From a virus: a stretch of 36,665 nucleotides of DNA. How positions within the stretch are numbered: the stretch's first letter is position 1; every line of letters begins with the position of its first letter. Below the pieces are notes generated by a model. It saw only the letters and a list, made by a program, of their open reading frames with translations. It did no database searches and had not been told where the DNA came from. The position numbers and the translations under genes are program-made. Positions 6,811-14,570 of the stretch are shown here, piece after piece. Where the stretch lies: positions 1 through 36,665 of the IMG/VR virus record IMGVR_UViG_3300006802_000238. One strand, 5' to 3'.

Positions 6811-8139
6811 ATGAATGTAGTTATATTATCACATAAGCGTAGTCTTAACAAGACCGAAGGTCTTATCACAGCGAATTTAAATAACCACATCACATTGGTT
6901 TGTGATGTGGTGCCAAACAAGTCAGGCGATCGCTACAAACCTTTCATAAAACACATAGACGATTTAGTTGTATCAAAGAAGTTTGATATAATAGAAATCA
7001 CAAAACAAATTATATCTTGTGATAAAGTGTTTTGTGTATCAGAAAATTTATTTCCTATTCAAGCACAATTAGAAAGTTATTACGGTATAAACAATATGTC
7101 TGCCTTTGCAGCTGAAGTGTTTAGTAATAAACAGAAACTTGATGATTTTTGTAGAGTAATAGGACTACAACATAACGTACCTAAAAGTATTACACCTACC
7201 TTTCATAGTCAACTAGATGTATTTGATGGCAATGAGTTTTTTACAAAACCTGACATCGGTACTGGTAGTAATTCTTTCTATCCTAAATCAGATCAGAATA
7301 CACCTATAATAGAGTATAGAAGATGGAATAACAAACATCATTTTTTAGATCATTTAAGTAAACTAAATTATCATAATGATTTTTTTGAAATCAATAAAAC
7401 AGGTATTCAAAATGAAAACTTTAATAATGTACCTTGTAAAATTATGGCACAAGAATACTATTGGTCTGAAGAGCCATCTATATCACCTTATGGTTATGTT
7501 AAAGATGGTAAAGTAGATTGTTTATTCTATGTAAGAAATGCTAAAGTAAAGTATGGCGACATATTAGACTTTCATAAAAATCCTATAGATCAACATTCAA
7601 TCAGTAAGAAAAGTGATATCGCAAAAGATATGGCAGTATGGTCTATACCTGTGAGTGAAGTAGATGAAGAGCAACATAGAATAATGTATGGTTTCGTACA
7701 GACTATAGTTGATAAACTAAAAGTAAAAGATATGTACTTTGCAGGTCCTGACTTTCACATATCAGGTAAAAAATTAATTGCAATAGACTTTAATACACGT
7801 ATAGGTCAGTTTATTAATATATTAGATAAGTTACCTGGCAATAATATATTTAACAATATAGGTAACAACAAAGAACCAGAAATTACAAATCATCTACTAT
7901 GGGGTTGTACTCAATTAAAACCTGGTGTAATTAAAGAAATAAAGAATATAGAAATCGTTGAACAATATCTAAATTATCTGAATAAGAAGTTAGAAGTCGG
8001 TATGAATATACCTGAATTTCAAAATCTACAAAACAAAAAGTTTAATGTAAATCTTAACATAACTGGTAGAGATCAGCAAGAGCTGTTTGACAACTATAAG
8101 GATGCCAACCAGCTCTTACATAATTGTATTACTTACTAA
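6811..8139 (+). CDS. ATP-grasp family ligase-like enzyme
   Basis: 442 aa. ATP-grasp landmarks are visible: a Rossmann-like N-terminal pre-grasp part (MNVVILSHKR); the SNKQKLDDFCRVIGL helix near residues 108-122, where family members read 'K-x-x-x-x-x-x-x-x-x-G-(I/L)'; the glycine loop KPDIGTGSNS near residues 147-156; a strand MAQEYYWSEEPSIS; and the metal-binding end KLIAIDFNTRIGQF, matching the usual E/D-x-N-x-R-x-G pattern. ATP-grasp enzymes join a carboxylate to an amine or thiol through an acyl-phosphate; the substrate is unknown. The start has no clear ribosome site, and an out-of-frame ATG lies 4 nt upstream. The last 11 nt overlap, tail to tail, the end of the TctC-like gene. It could amidate or ligate amino acids in the cassette's product (inference). 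Confidence 0.75.
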   Translation: MNVVILSHKRSLNKTEGLITANLNNHITLVCDVVPNKSGDRYKPFIKHIDDLVVSKKFDIIEITKQIISCDKVFCVSENLFPIQAQLESYYGINNMSAFAAEVFSNKQKLDDFCRVIGLQHNVPKSITPTFHSQLDVFDGNEFFTKPDIGTGSNSFYPKSDQNTPIIEYRRWNNKHHFLDHLSKLNYHNDFFEINKTGIQNENFNNVPCKIMAQEYYWSEEPSISPYGYVKDGKVDCLFYVRNAKVKYGDILDFHKNPIDQHSISKKSDIAKDMAVWSIPVSEVDEEQHRIMYGFVQTIVDKLKVKDMYFAGPDFHISGKKLIAIDFNTRIGQFINILDKLPGNNIFNNIGNNKEPEITNHLLWGCTQLKPGVIKEIKNIEIVEQYLNYLNKKLEVGMNIPEFQNLQNKKFNVNLNITGRDQQELFDNYKDANQLLHNCITY

Positions 8140-8905
8140 AGTTAGCAACAGCCTCTTCAAACATTTCTATAGTTTGATTAGAACCATTTCCAACATAAGT
8201 TACAGAGCCTTTGAATTTACTATTCCACTCGGTAGTTGTAGAGAGGTTTGTTACAGCAGAACGTAATTCATTTGTTAAGGCGTAGTTAGCATTAATGGTG
8301 ATGATTGCGTCAACAAATCTAAAACCTAATTCACCTTTTTCTGAAAAGGCAATACATTTAGAACCATCTTCCTCTAATGCGGCTTGACGTGAAGTAATTG
8401 TAAAGACAGTATCGGCGTCTTTGCCAACATAACCTTTAGTAGTACTTCCGCTGCCAGAATAAGGTACAACTACAAAATTTACATCATATTTTGCACCTAA
8501 ATTTTTTAAGAATTTTGCAACTGGTTCTGATCCCCATGTCGCAATCTTAACAGTTTGTCCACCCATATCTTCAAGTGAATTGTATGCTCTACTACACATA
8601 AGAGTTTCATATGTCATTAAAGCTACAATGTTATCTTTAGATACTTTCGGACTTTTCAAACTATCGTCACCTGGCCATTCACTAGACCATATCGTTAAGA
8701 TAGGTTTATTAGATTCACCTTCAATATAAGTGTATGCAGTAACTGGATTATCTGCCTGAACAAAGTTATGGTCAGTTGTATCACCTATTGTAGAAAGAAT
8801 TTGTCTGAAGACACCTTCTTGTGAACCAGGATTGATTATTTGTACTTGAGCATATGCCATTGTACTGAACAACATACTCATTATTATTAACATTATTTTT
8901 TTCAT
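8129..8905 (-). CDS. TctC-like periplasmic substrate-binding protein
   Basis: 258 aa with a clear signal peptide (Lys-Lys, hydrophobic core, cleavage after AYA, residues 1-19). The mature part contains KIATWGSEPVAKFLKNLGA, then FVVVPYSGSGSTTKGYVG and a region beginning with DADTVF. This resembles the 'G-x-P ... V-P-Y-x-G-x-G ... D' pattern of the TctC family of tripartite tricarboxylate transporters. At about 240 mature residues it is short for the family (usually near 300). It lies 11 nt after the TctA gene and has an AGGAGA ribosome site, which supports the pairing. It would act in the host periplasm, handing a small organic acid or similar ligand to TctA. A different binding-protein family cannot be excluded. 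Last gene of the leftward operon. Confidence 0.65.
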   Translation of the reverse strand: MKKIMLIIMSMLFSTMAYAQVQIINPGSQEGVFRQILSTIGDTTDHNFVQADNPVTAYTYIEGESNKPILTIWSSEWPGDDSLKSPKVSKDNIVALMTYETLMCSRAYNSLEDMGGQTVKIATWGSEPVAKFLKNLGAKYDVNFVVVPYSGSGSTTKGYVGKDADTVFTITSRQAALEEDGSKCIAFSEKGELGFRFVDAIITINANYALTNELRSAVTNLSTTTEWNSKFKGSVTYVGNGSNQTIEMFEEAVANFSK

Positions 8906-8916
8906 TTTTTTATCTC

Positions 8917-10203
8917 CTATAAGATTATTAATGTTCTAATTAAATTTTCGTAAAATAGATCGCTTAGAAAGTATCCGTAAATAATAGGACTAGTATCCCA
9001 GCGTCTAATTAAGAACCCGATTATAGACAAAACAAATATACAGATAATCATCCATTCACGTATGGCGAATATTGATATACTTGCAATGCTAATTATTGAG
9101 AGAAGTAAGATGTTTGCAATTGTTCTATATTGTTTATAGAGATATGCAATCTTACCTAACAGATTGAAACCGTACCAGCTTAACCCCAAACAAAAGGCAG
9201 TAACAAAGGGTATAATATAAATTATACTTTCTAAATGTTTGACTGTATTTTGAGCGTTGAAAACGAAACCATCTTCTAACATAATATAATAAATCAAAAC
9301 TTCACTTCCCGTAATGGGTATCGCTAGTATAAGCAAAGGCAATAGTGATGATAAGGCGCCACTATTATTTGCTGCCTCTGCGGCTGCTATGCTTTTAAGT
9401 ACAGGTTTTTTGAAAAACCTTTTAACAATATTTGCACTTGCATAACTGCCAAGAATATTTGTTACACCTGGTATAAGACCACACCAAAATCCTACAAAAC
9501 TTCCTATGAGTGTAGGCGTAGTTGTATCTTTACCAACTGTAAAAGTATTTATACGTTTAGGTACTTCTACTTTAAAACTATTTAACTTTGTTAGTTCTGG
9601 CACTATGTATAATCCTATCATCACACTTGCAAAAGGTATTCCGATTGCGAGGTATGAGTTATTGAAAGTCAAAAAACTATCAAATGTAATAGGGTCTATA
9701 CCTACTTTTGCAATCATGCCTCCGAATAAAAACAGTATTATTGTAAACAATTTATTTTGTTTTGTCAATAGTGTAATCATTATAATTGCAGCTGCAACAA
9801 TAACTGTCTGTAGTACACTATTATAAAATCTAAAAACTTCTATGATCCAAGGCAATACAAAAATAAAAACAGTAAAAGCAAATATAACTCCTACTGTACT
9901 ACTTACAGCGTTAGAAGCAACTGCTAGATTACCAAAACCTTTTAAGAATAATTTGTGACCATATCTTGCAGTACTCATTGCTGTGGCGTCACCAGGTATA
10001 CCATACAGAATAGCAGTTACACTATTTGTATAATTAGTTGCAATCAAAACTGTTACGTAATACATCATAACATTGACAGGCTCTATATGTGTTAGAAAAG
10101 GATATAGAGTTGCCGTTGCAACAAAAGGTCCTGCACCTGGTATTACACCAAAGATGACACCACTTAAAGTTCCTATTATAGCCCAAAATATTGTATCGTA
10201 CAT
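8917..10203 (-). CDS. TctA-family transporter permease
   Basis: 428 aa, hydrophobic throughout with about 10-12 membrane segments. TctA hallmarks are present: GVIFGVIPGAGPFVATATLY near residues 15-35, and LYGIPGDATAMSTARYGHKL near residues 66-86, matching the 'G-x-(I/L)-P-G' and 'N-I-P-G-(E/D)-x-x-x' loops of the large subunit. A second repeat contains CGLIPGVTNILGSYASANIV. Known TctA proteins are about 500 aa; this one is shorter. A small TctB subunit is not seen nearby. The start overlaps the receptor gene's stop by one base. In the family, TctA moves tricarboxylates or other small acids using ion gradients; the ligand here is unknown. Confidence 0.85.
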   Translation of the reverse strand: MYDTIFWAIIGTLSGVIFGVIPGAGPFVATATLYPFLTHIEPVNVMMYYVTVLIATNYTNSVTAILYGIPGDATAMSTARYGHKLFLKGFGNLAVASNAVSSTVGVIFAFTVFIFVLPWIIEVFRFYNSVLQTVIVAAAIIMITLLTKQNKLFTIILFLFGGMIAKVGIDPITFDSFLTFNNSYLAIGIPFASVMIGLYIVPELTKLNSFKVEVPKRINTFTVGKDTTTPTLIGSFVGFWCGLIPGVTNILGSYASANIVKRFFKKPVLKSIAAAEAANNSGALSSLLPLLILAIPITGSEVLIYYIMLEDGFVFNAQNTVKHLESIIYIIPFVTAFCLGLSWYGFNLLGKIAYLYKQYRTIANILLLSIISIASISIFAIREWMIICIFVLSIIGFLIRRWDTSPIIYGYFLSDLFYENLIRTLIIL

Positions 10204-11843
10204 TAAAATGATTTGTTAAAACCTAAAGTAAACTTTCTACCTTCTTGTGAGAAACCATGAGGTGATTCATACTTCTCATTCAATAGATTGTTTAGACTTA
10301 CACCAAAATTAAATCCATGATAGTTATAACCTAGATTTAAATCAACTAAATGTGTTTCTGGCATTGATATTGTAGACCAGTTTGAGTTATGTATATCTAA
10401 ATGTTTACCTTTGTATTTGTAGTTAGTAGTTAAAGTAAAGTTATTTTCAAACTTCTTATTGTGAATAAAACCAAGTGACCATTCTGGTCTTCTTAATGAT
10501 AATACATCTTTTGTTTTACTTGTTAAATTACTTGCAAAAAGTTTCCAATCACCTGTATTATATGACATCTCTACACCATTTGTATTCAGATCACCTATAT
10601 CATTTTGAAAGATAGTAGTAGCAAAGTTATTTTTAGTTAACGTTACCTCTTGTGAGTCACCATATACTACATCGCTGTATAATGTTTTATCTTTATATGA
10701 CGTTGAGTGACTACCACTTATACTTAAACCATCGTCTAATTCTTGTAAGAATCCTATTTTATAAGTTTCATGGTCTTCATCAAATCTATGATGATATGAT
10801 AATATGTTGTATGAAAAATTAAAGAAGTATCCCATGCCATGATTTCTACCTGTGTTTTCTGACCATGCAGATTTACCATAATTTTCATCATGTTTATAAT
10901 CAAAACCTATTCCCCAATTTTGTCTTTGATGAACACCTCTTAACGACCAATTTTGACTATCATAATTAGCGTCATCATAAATTCTTTCATATTCGTGTGT
11001 ATGAAAAGTTAAACTATTATTAAAGTAATCTATACCTGTTTGAAAAGCATAAAAACTATTATCAGACCATTTGTCATCTTGTACAGCAAGACTATGACCA
11101 TCAATATCTGTAAACGTATTTCTTGTAAACCAAGATGCTCGCCAATGTATCATATCATACCATTTACTTACATTGACACCTATAGTCTGATTTTTTGTAC
11201 CGTCTTTTTCATCAGCACCTGATAAAGCAGAAACATTTTTAGACTCATGTTCACCTGCTGAAACAGATATATCAAAGTCATTTAATCTAGTATAATAATT
11301 ACCACTTATAGTTTTATCATTACCATTACCTGATACATTATATCTTTTATCGTAATCTACAGTTGTTATAAAATTAATTGCACCACCTACAGCGTCTGCA
11401 CCCCAATGAGCACCTGCACCACCTTTATATACATTTATTTGTACAACGTTAAACATAAAGTCTTGCCCAACGTCAAATGCACCTGTAGGTGTTGATGTAT
11501 CATTGATAGGTATACCATTCAATAAAACTAAAGTGTGATTAGAGTTTGTACCTCTTAAAAATACAGAACCAGTTTGTCCTTTTGGTCCTGATTGTGTAAC
11601 GTCTAGTGTTGATACGTAATTTAAAACACTTGGTAAATCAATTAGATTGTGTTCTCTTATTTCTGTTTTTGTAATTGTTGTTGTAGGTGTTATTCTATCA
11701 CCTAATGCGTTTGAATTATTTAAGCTACCTACAGGAATCACTATACAAGGTGGGTCATCATCCCAACTACAATCAAAACGATTGTCTTCAGCGAAAGTTT
11801 TTGTAGATACAAATAAAAATAATAATATAATCAATAATCTCAT
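10203..11843 (-). CDS. BtuB-like TonB-dependent outer-membrane receptor
   Basis: 546 aa. A signal peptide (residues 1-18, ending TFA) is followed by a plug domain: TITKTEIREHNLIDLPSVLN, then DVTQSGPKGQTGSVFLRGTN, HTLVLLNGIPIND, and GAHWGADAVGGAINFIT near residues 145-161. This closely follows the BtuB plug (RGTN, V-L-(I/L)-(D/N)-G, A-(I/V)-G-G-x-I-N). The rest is a strand-rich barrel with aromatic girdles, ending in a terminal Phe as usual for outer-membrane barrels. It is somewhat shorter than E. coli BtuB. The family imports corrinoids, haem or siderophores using TonB. The ribosome site AGGAT and the downstream TctA/TctC genes suggest a joint uptake role. An alternative is a receptor that changes the host surface. 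Confidence 0.88.
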   Translation of the reverse strand: MRLLIILLFLFVSTKTFAEDNRFDCSWDDDPPCIVIPVGSLNNSNALGDRITPTTTITKTEIREHNLIDLPSVLNYVSTLDVTQSGPKGQTGSVFLRGTNSNHTLVLLNGIPINDTSTPTGAFDVGQDFMFNVVQINVYKGGAGAHWGADAVGGAINFITTVDYDKRYNVSGNGNDKTISGNYYTRLNDFDISVSAGEHESKNVSALSGADEKDGTKNQTIGVNVSKWYDMIHWRASWFTRNTFTDIDGHSLAVQDDKWSDNSFYAFQTGIDYFNNSLTFHTHEYERIYDDANYDSQNWSLRGVHQRQNWGIGFDYKHDENYGKSAWSENTGRNHGMGYFFNFSYNILSYHHRFDEDHETYKIGFLQELDDGLSISGSHSTSYKDKTLYSDVVYGDSQEVTLTKNNFATTIFQNDIGDLNTNGVEMSYNTGDWKLFASNLTSKTKDVLSLRRPEWSLGFIHNKKFENNFTLTTNYKYKGKHLDIHNSNWSTISMPETHLVDLNLGYNYHGFNFGVSLNNLLNEKYESPHGFSQEGRKFTLGFNKSF

Positions 11844-11851
11844 AATTTATC

Positions 11852-12508
11852 CTATAGTAGTTTTTTATATTTAGGCGTTTGTTTACCTGTTATTTTTGCA
11901 ATTGTTCTAGGCCATGGTCCTGTGTTAGCAGTACTATGTGGTATGTTTGCCCAATCAAACCATACTACATCACCTGCTTTCCATGGTGGTACATATGTAT
12001 TCCCAAATTGAATAATATGACCTGGTTTCCAATCTTCTAACATAACAAAAACTCTACCCCATTCAGGATCAGTTGCTCTGCTTGATGATTGATCTTTTCT
12101 CTCTTTTCTTAAACCTGTTAAACTATCAATATGTAAATGTAACATCATACCTGTAGTTTGAGTTTGTATATTTACCTGTGCGTCTTCTAAACCTAACTTG
12201 TCTGCTAGACCACACAATATAGGACACTCTTTCTTTGTTGCAGTCCACATTCTGTAGATTACAAAGTCTTTAGGTATACCCCAATCTTCTACTAGTTTAT
12301 TTTCATACTCATAATCAAAATGATCGCCACCTGGTTTTACAGGACTAGGCCAATAGAAATCATATTGTTGCTTGTTTGCATATTCTAATTCCTTTGACCA
12401 GTCCTCATAAATGTTTGTAACTGTCTTAAAGTATTTACCATGATCGCTTTCTCTAAAAGGATTGAAATCATAGTTACTTTGTTTAACAGTTATATCCCAC
12501 CTGTTCAT
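11852..12508 (-). CDS. 2OG-Fe(II) oxygenase-like protein (sixth in the operon)
   Basis: 218 aa from ATG at 12508. This start overlaps the upstream stop (ATGA) and has GGAG 6 nt before it; a longer TTG start at 12520 is less likely. The expected facial triad is seen as H126-x-D128 (LHLHIDS) and H191 (ANIPHSTANTG), with R201 placed to bind 2-oxoglutarate. The segment between, VFVMLEDWKPGHIIQFGN then WKAGDVVWFDW, is typical of the double-stranded beta-helix of phage and marine 2OG oxygenases. Such enzymes hydroxylate or otherwise oxidise a substrate with O2, Fe(II) and 2OG. The substrate is unknown; the context of rSAM and methyltransferase genes suggests tailoring of a peptide or glycan. Confidence 0.82.
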   Translation of the reverse strand: MNRWDITVKQSNYDFNPFRESDHGKYFKTVTNIYEDWSKELEYANKQQYDFYWPSPVKPGGDHFDYEYENKLVEDWGIPKDFVIYRMWTATKKECPILCGLADKLGLEDAQVNIQTQTTGMMLHLHIDSLTGLRKERKDQSSSRATDPEWGRVFVMLEDWKPGHIIQFGNTYVPPWKAGDVVWFDWANIPHSTANTGPWPRTIAKITGKQTPKYKKLL

Positions 12509-13071
12509 GCCATACTCCAAAACGCTTTGTTGTTTGTAAACAAAGTACCGTTGTTATATTTTGATCTAACTCTGGCAAACCAATACTTAATATCAACAAC
12601 AAAAGTAATTCTATCGTTTGTATTATCTAAAGATTTGATTGTTCCGTGCATGTAATTCGCACTATAAATTATAGGCGTATTATTCGTATGTTCTACTCTT
12701 TCTACAACTTGGTCAAATTGATCTATAAAGATAACAGGCGACTTTGACCAATCGTTATCTTCTTCATCACATATAACAGGAAATTGTAGTTTAGTAAAAT
12801 TTTCAAAATCCCAATGGTTAGGTATACCACCTGGATGTACTCTACTGAAATATACTCTCGTTTCATCTATATCAGCATTTATGTTTTCTTTTAGTAGTCT
12901 GTAAAATTCATGGTTACGATCAAACGTGCTGTTTTCATCAATAGGCCAATACTGTGGTAACTTATCTTGTCTATGTACCCACTTTGTTTGATCTACTGTT
13001 TTGTATAGATCAACTAACATATCTAAATTAAATTTCATTTTATCTGCTTGTATAGAATAGAAATTAGTCAT
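12505..13071 (-). CDS. 2OG-Fe(II) oxygenase-like protein (fifth)
   Basis: 188 aa from ATG at 13071, which overlaps the upstream stop by 8 nt and has AGGTG 6 nt before it. A GTG start three codons upstream is the alternative. The metal triad is H86-x-D88 (IPNHWDFEN) and H142 (YMHGTIKSLDN), with R154 in the usual position 12 residues later. The HPGG turn before the HxD motif (residues 79-82) is shared with the proteins at 13064 and 16224. Hydroxylase activity is inferred from the family; substrate unknown. The stop overlaps the next start as ATGA, so translation is coupled. Confidence 0.82.
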   Translation of the reverse strand: MTNFYSIQADKMKFNLDMLVDLYKTVDQTKWVHRQDKLPQYWPIDENSTFDRNHEFYRLLKENINADIDETRVYFSRVHPGGIPNHWDFENFTKLQFPVICDEEDNDWSKSPVIFIDQFDQVVERVEHTNNTPIIYSANYMHGTIKSLDNTNDRITFVVDIKYWFARVRSKYNNGTLFTNNKAFWSMA

Positions 13072-13672
13072 TAGATACACCTATGTTTTCTGTATTCTTA
13101 TTTAACCATGTACCATCAACAGCTTTCTTAAACATTTCTGTAGGATGTGAGTGTATGTTAACAGAAAATACAACTCTTTCTTCCTCTAAATCTAAAGGTG
13201 TAGGTACAGCATGTAAAACTCTGCTATCAAAAAATACAGGTGTACCATTATCATGTATCTTACTTTTTTCAAAATTAAATCTTTCTATTTCTGTATAGTT
13301 TTCTGTTGCAAATATTTGAGGTGTGAGTTCAAACTTACCTCTTACAGGAAATAATATTGCACCCCAACGTCTGTGGTCGTAGTGTAAATTTATACCACCT
13401 GGTGGTAATTTAGAAAAGAATGCCCATGGTTTTTCACCATGGAATGTTCTTTCTGTACTACCGACTTGATCTAAATTCATATTCTCTACAATATCTTTCC
13501 ACATATTCTCATATGGTATATTTCTACACTCACTAACATTCCATGCTACGCCTGTTCTACTAACTCCGTTTACCCAATCACTAGGTTTCAAACTATCTAA
13601 TACATCTATCAACCATTGTTGATTGTAATAAATGTTATGACATTTGACAAAGAAGTTACCTTGTTCAACCAT
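13064..13672 (-). CDS. 2OG-Fe(II) oxygenase-like protein (fourth)
   Basis: 202 aa, ATG at 13672 with a GGAGA ribosome site. Triad H97-x-D99 (GINLHYDHRRW) and H154 (RVLHAVPTPLD), with R166 as the likely 2OG anchor. It shares with the protein at 16224-16757 a WNV[SE]E segment, the P-G-G turn, an H-x-D-H-x-(R/K)-W-G stretch, a G-(K/D)-F-E-x-T-P-Q stretch and R-(V/M)-L-H-A-V-P. The two are clearly paralogues in different halves of the operon. The HAVP-type distal motif is common in phage aspartyl/asparaginyl-hydroxylase-like 2OG enzymes. Substrate unknown. Confidence 0.85.
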   Translation of the reverse strand: MVEQGNFFVKCHNIYYNQQWLIDVLDSLKPSDWVNGVSRTGVAWNVSECRNIPYENMWKDIVENMNLDQVGSTERTFHGEKPWAFFSKLPPGGINLHYDHRRWGAILFPVRGKFELTPQIFATENYTEIERFNFEKSKIHDNGTPVFFDSRVLHAVPTPLDLEEERVVFSVNIHSHPTEMFKKAVDGTWLNKNTENIGVSND

Positions 13673-14570
13673 GTGTCATCTCCGTAAATATTCTGTACAT
13701 AGGTGGTCTGTATAAATTACAATGGTCGTAATCAACTTTGTTTATTTTTAAACCTACATGACCTGCAAGTGTATTTACAGCATGTTCAGTCCAGTTAAAG
13801 TACCATGTGTACTTCCAGTTTCTATCATAAAAATAAAACGCACTATTTTTTTGTGCATGTTCTAAATCGCCATGTATCCAAGTATGACCATGTGGGTGAT
13901 CTGGTTGAAATACTTTATAGTAATTATGAACATGTGACCATAATAATAGACCACTAGGTGCTAAACAATTCTTTAACGTCATAAAGTTTCTATATTGTTC
14001 ATCATACGTATACCAGTTTTGAGGACCAAAACATATAATTACATCCCATTTTATATCATCAGCAGGTTTAAAATCTGCTTGACTACAGATTATGTCTGCT
14101 TCTTTTCTATATGGATCAACGCCTGTAACATTATTTAAATGTTTCTTATATTCATTTACACCACAACCCATATCTAATATTGTTAAATTAGGTCTTTCTT
14201 TTTGCATTGCTTGTAATCTTTTAACAAGAGCTTCACCTCTTATATTCCATTTGTTTGTAATAGGTTTATCGTTTACATCTTTTATTTCACCTACGACACC
14301 TGTTGTACTTGTGCCATTTTCTGCTACAAAGTAATTACTTTGATATTGTTTATCTATTTCTTTTACGAAATCGCCCATTGTTTTATCGTGCCAATCCATT
14401 ATACCACCTAGATGTATAGGGTATTCTTTATCTCTTACTGTCATAGAAAATTCTTTTTGACAAGCAAGAATAAAATCCATTGTAAAAGGTAATTGATTGA
14501 TAGGGCTATCTACTGATATGTTCCAGTAAAATAATTCTTCTACTTTATTCCATATTAATTTGTTTATCAT
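13665..14570 (-). CDS. SAM-dependent methyltransferase
   Basis: 301 aa from ATG at 14570, which overlaps the upstream stop as ATGA and has GGAGA before it. A TTG start at 14582 is less likely. SAM-binding motif I is LTILDMGCGVNEYKKHL (about residues 129-145), followed by the acidic strand VTGVDPYRKEADII and the motif-IV-like strand WDVIICFGPQNW. This is a class I Rossmann fold. The first 110 residues form an extra domain with no motif I recognise. The His/Trp-rich C-terminal half (HVHNYYKVFQPDHPHGH) may bind the substrate. It sits between a B12-type radical SAM gene and three 2OG oxygenases and probably methylates the same unknown product. Confidence 0.85.
   Translation of the reverse strand: MINKLIWNKVEELFYWNISVDSPINQLPFTMDFILACQKEFSMTVRDKEYPIHLGGIMDWHDKTMGDFVKEIDKQYQSNYFVAENGTSTTGVVGEIKDVNDKPITNKWNIRGEALVKRLQAMQKERPNLTILDMGCGVNEYKKHLNNVTGVDPYRKEADIICSQADFKPADDIKWDVIICFGPQNWYTYDEQYRNFMTLKNCLAPSGLLLWSHVHNYYKVFQPDHPHGHTWIHGDLEHAQKNSAFYFYDRNWKYTWYFNWTEHAVNTLAGHVGLKINKVDYDHCNLYRPPMYRIFTEMTHG

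Noticed and set aside
9546-9553. TATAAATA on the minus strand inside the TctA gene
   Set aside because: At this A+T content about a dozen such matches are expected by chance in the window, and no start codon lies suitably downstream. The same applies to 18659-18666, although that one lies about 90 nt before the Prx-like start and remains a weak possibility.
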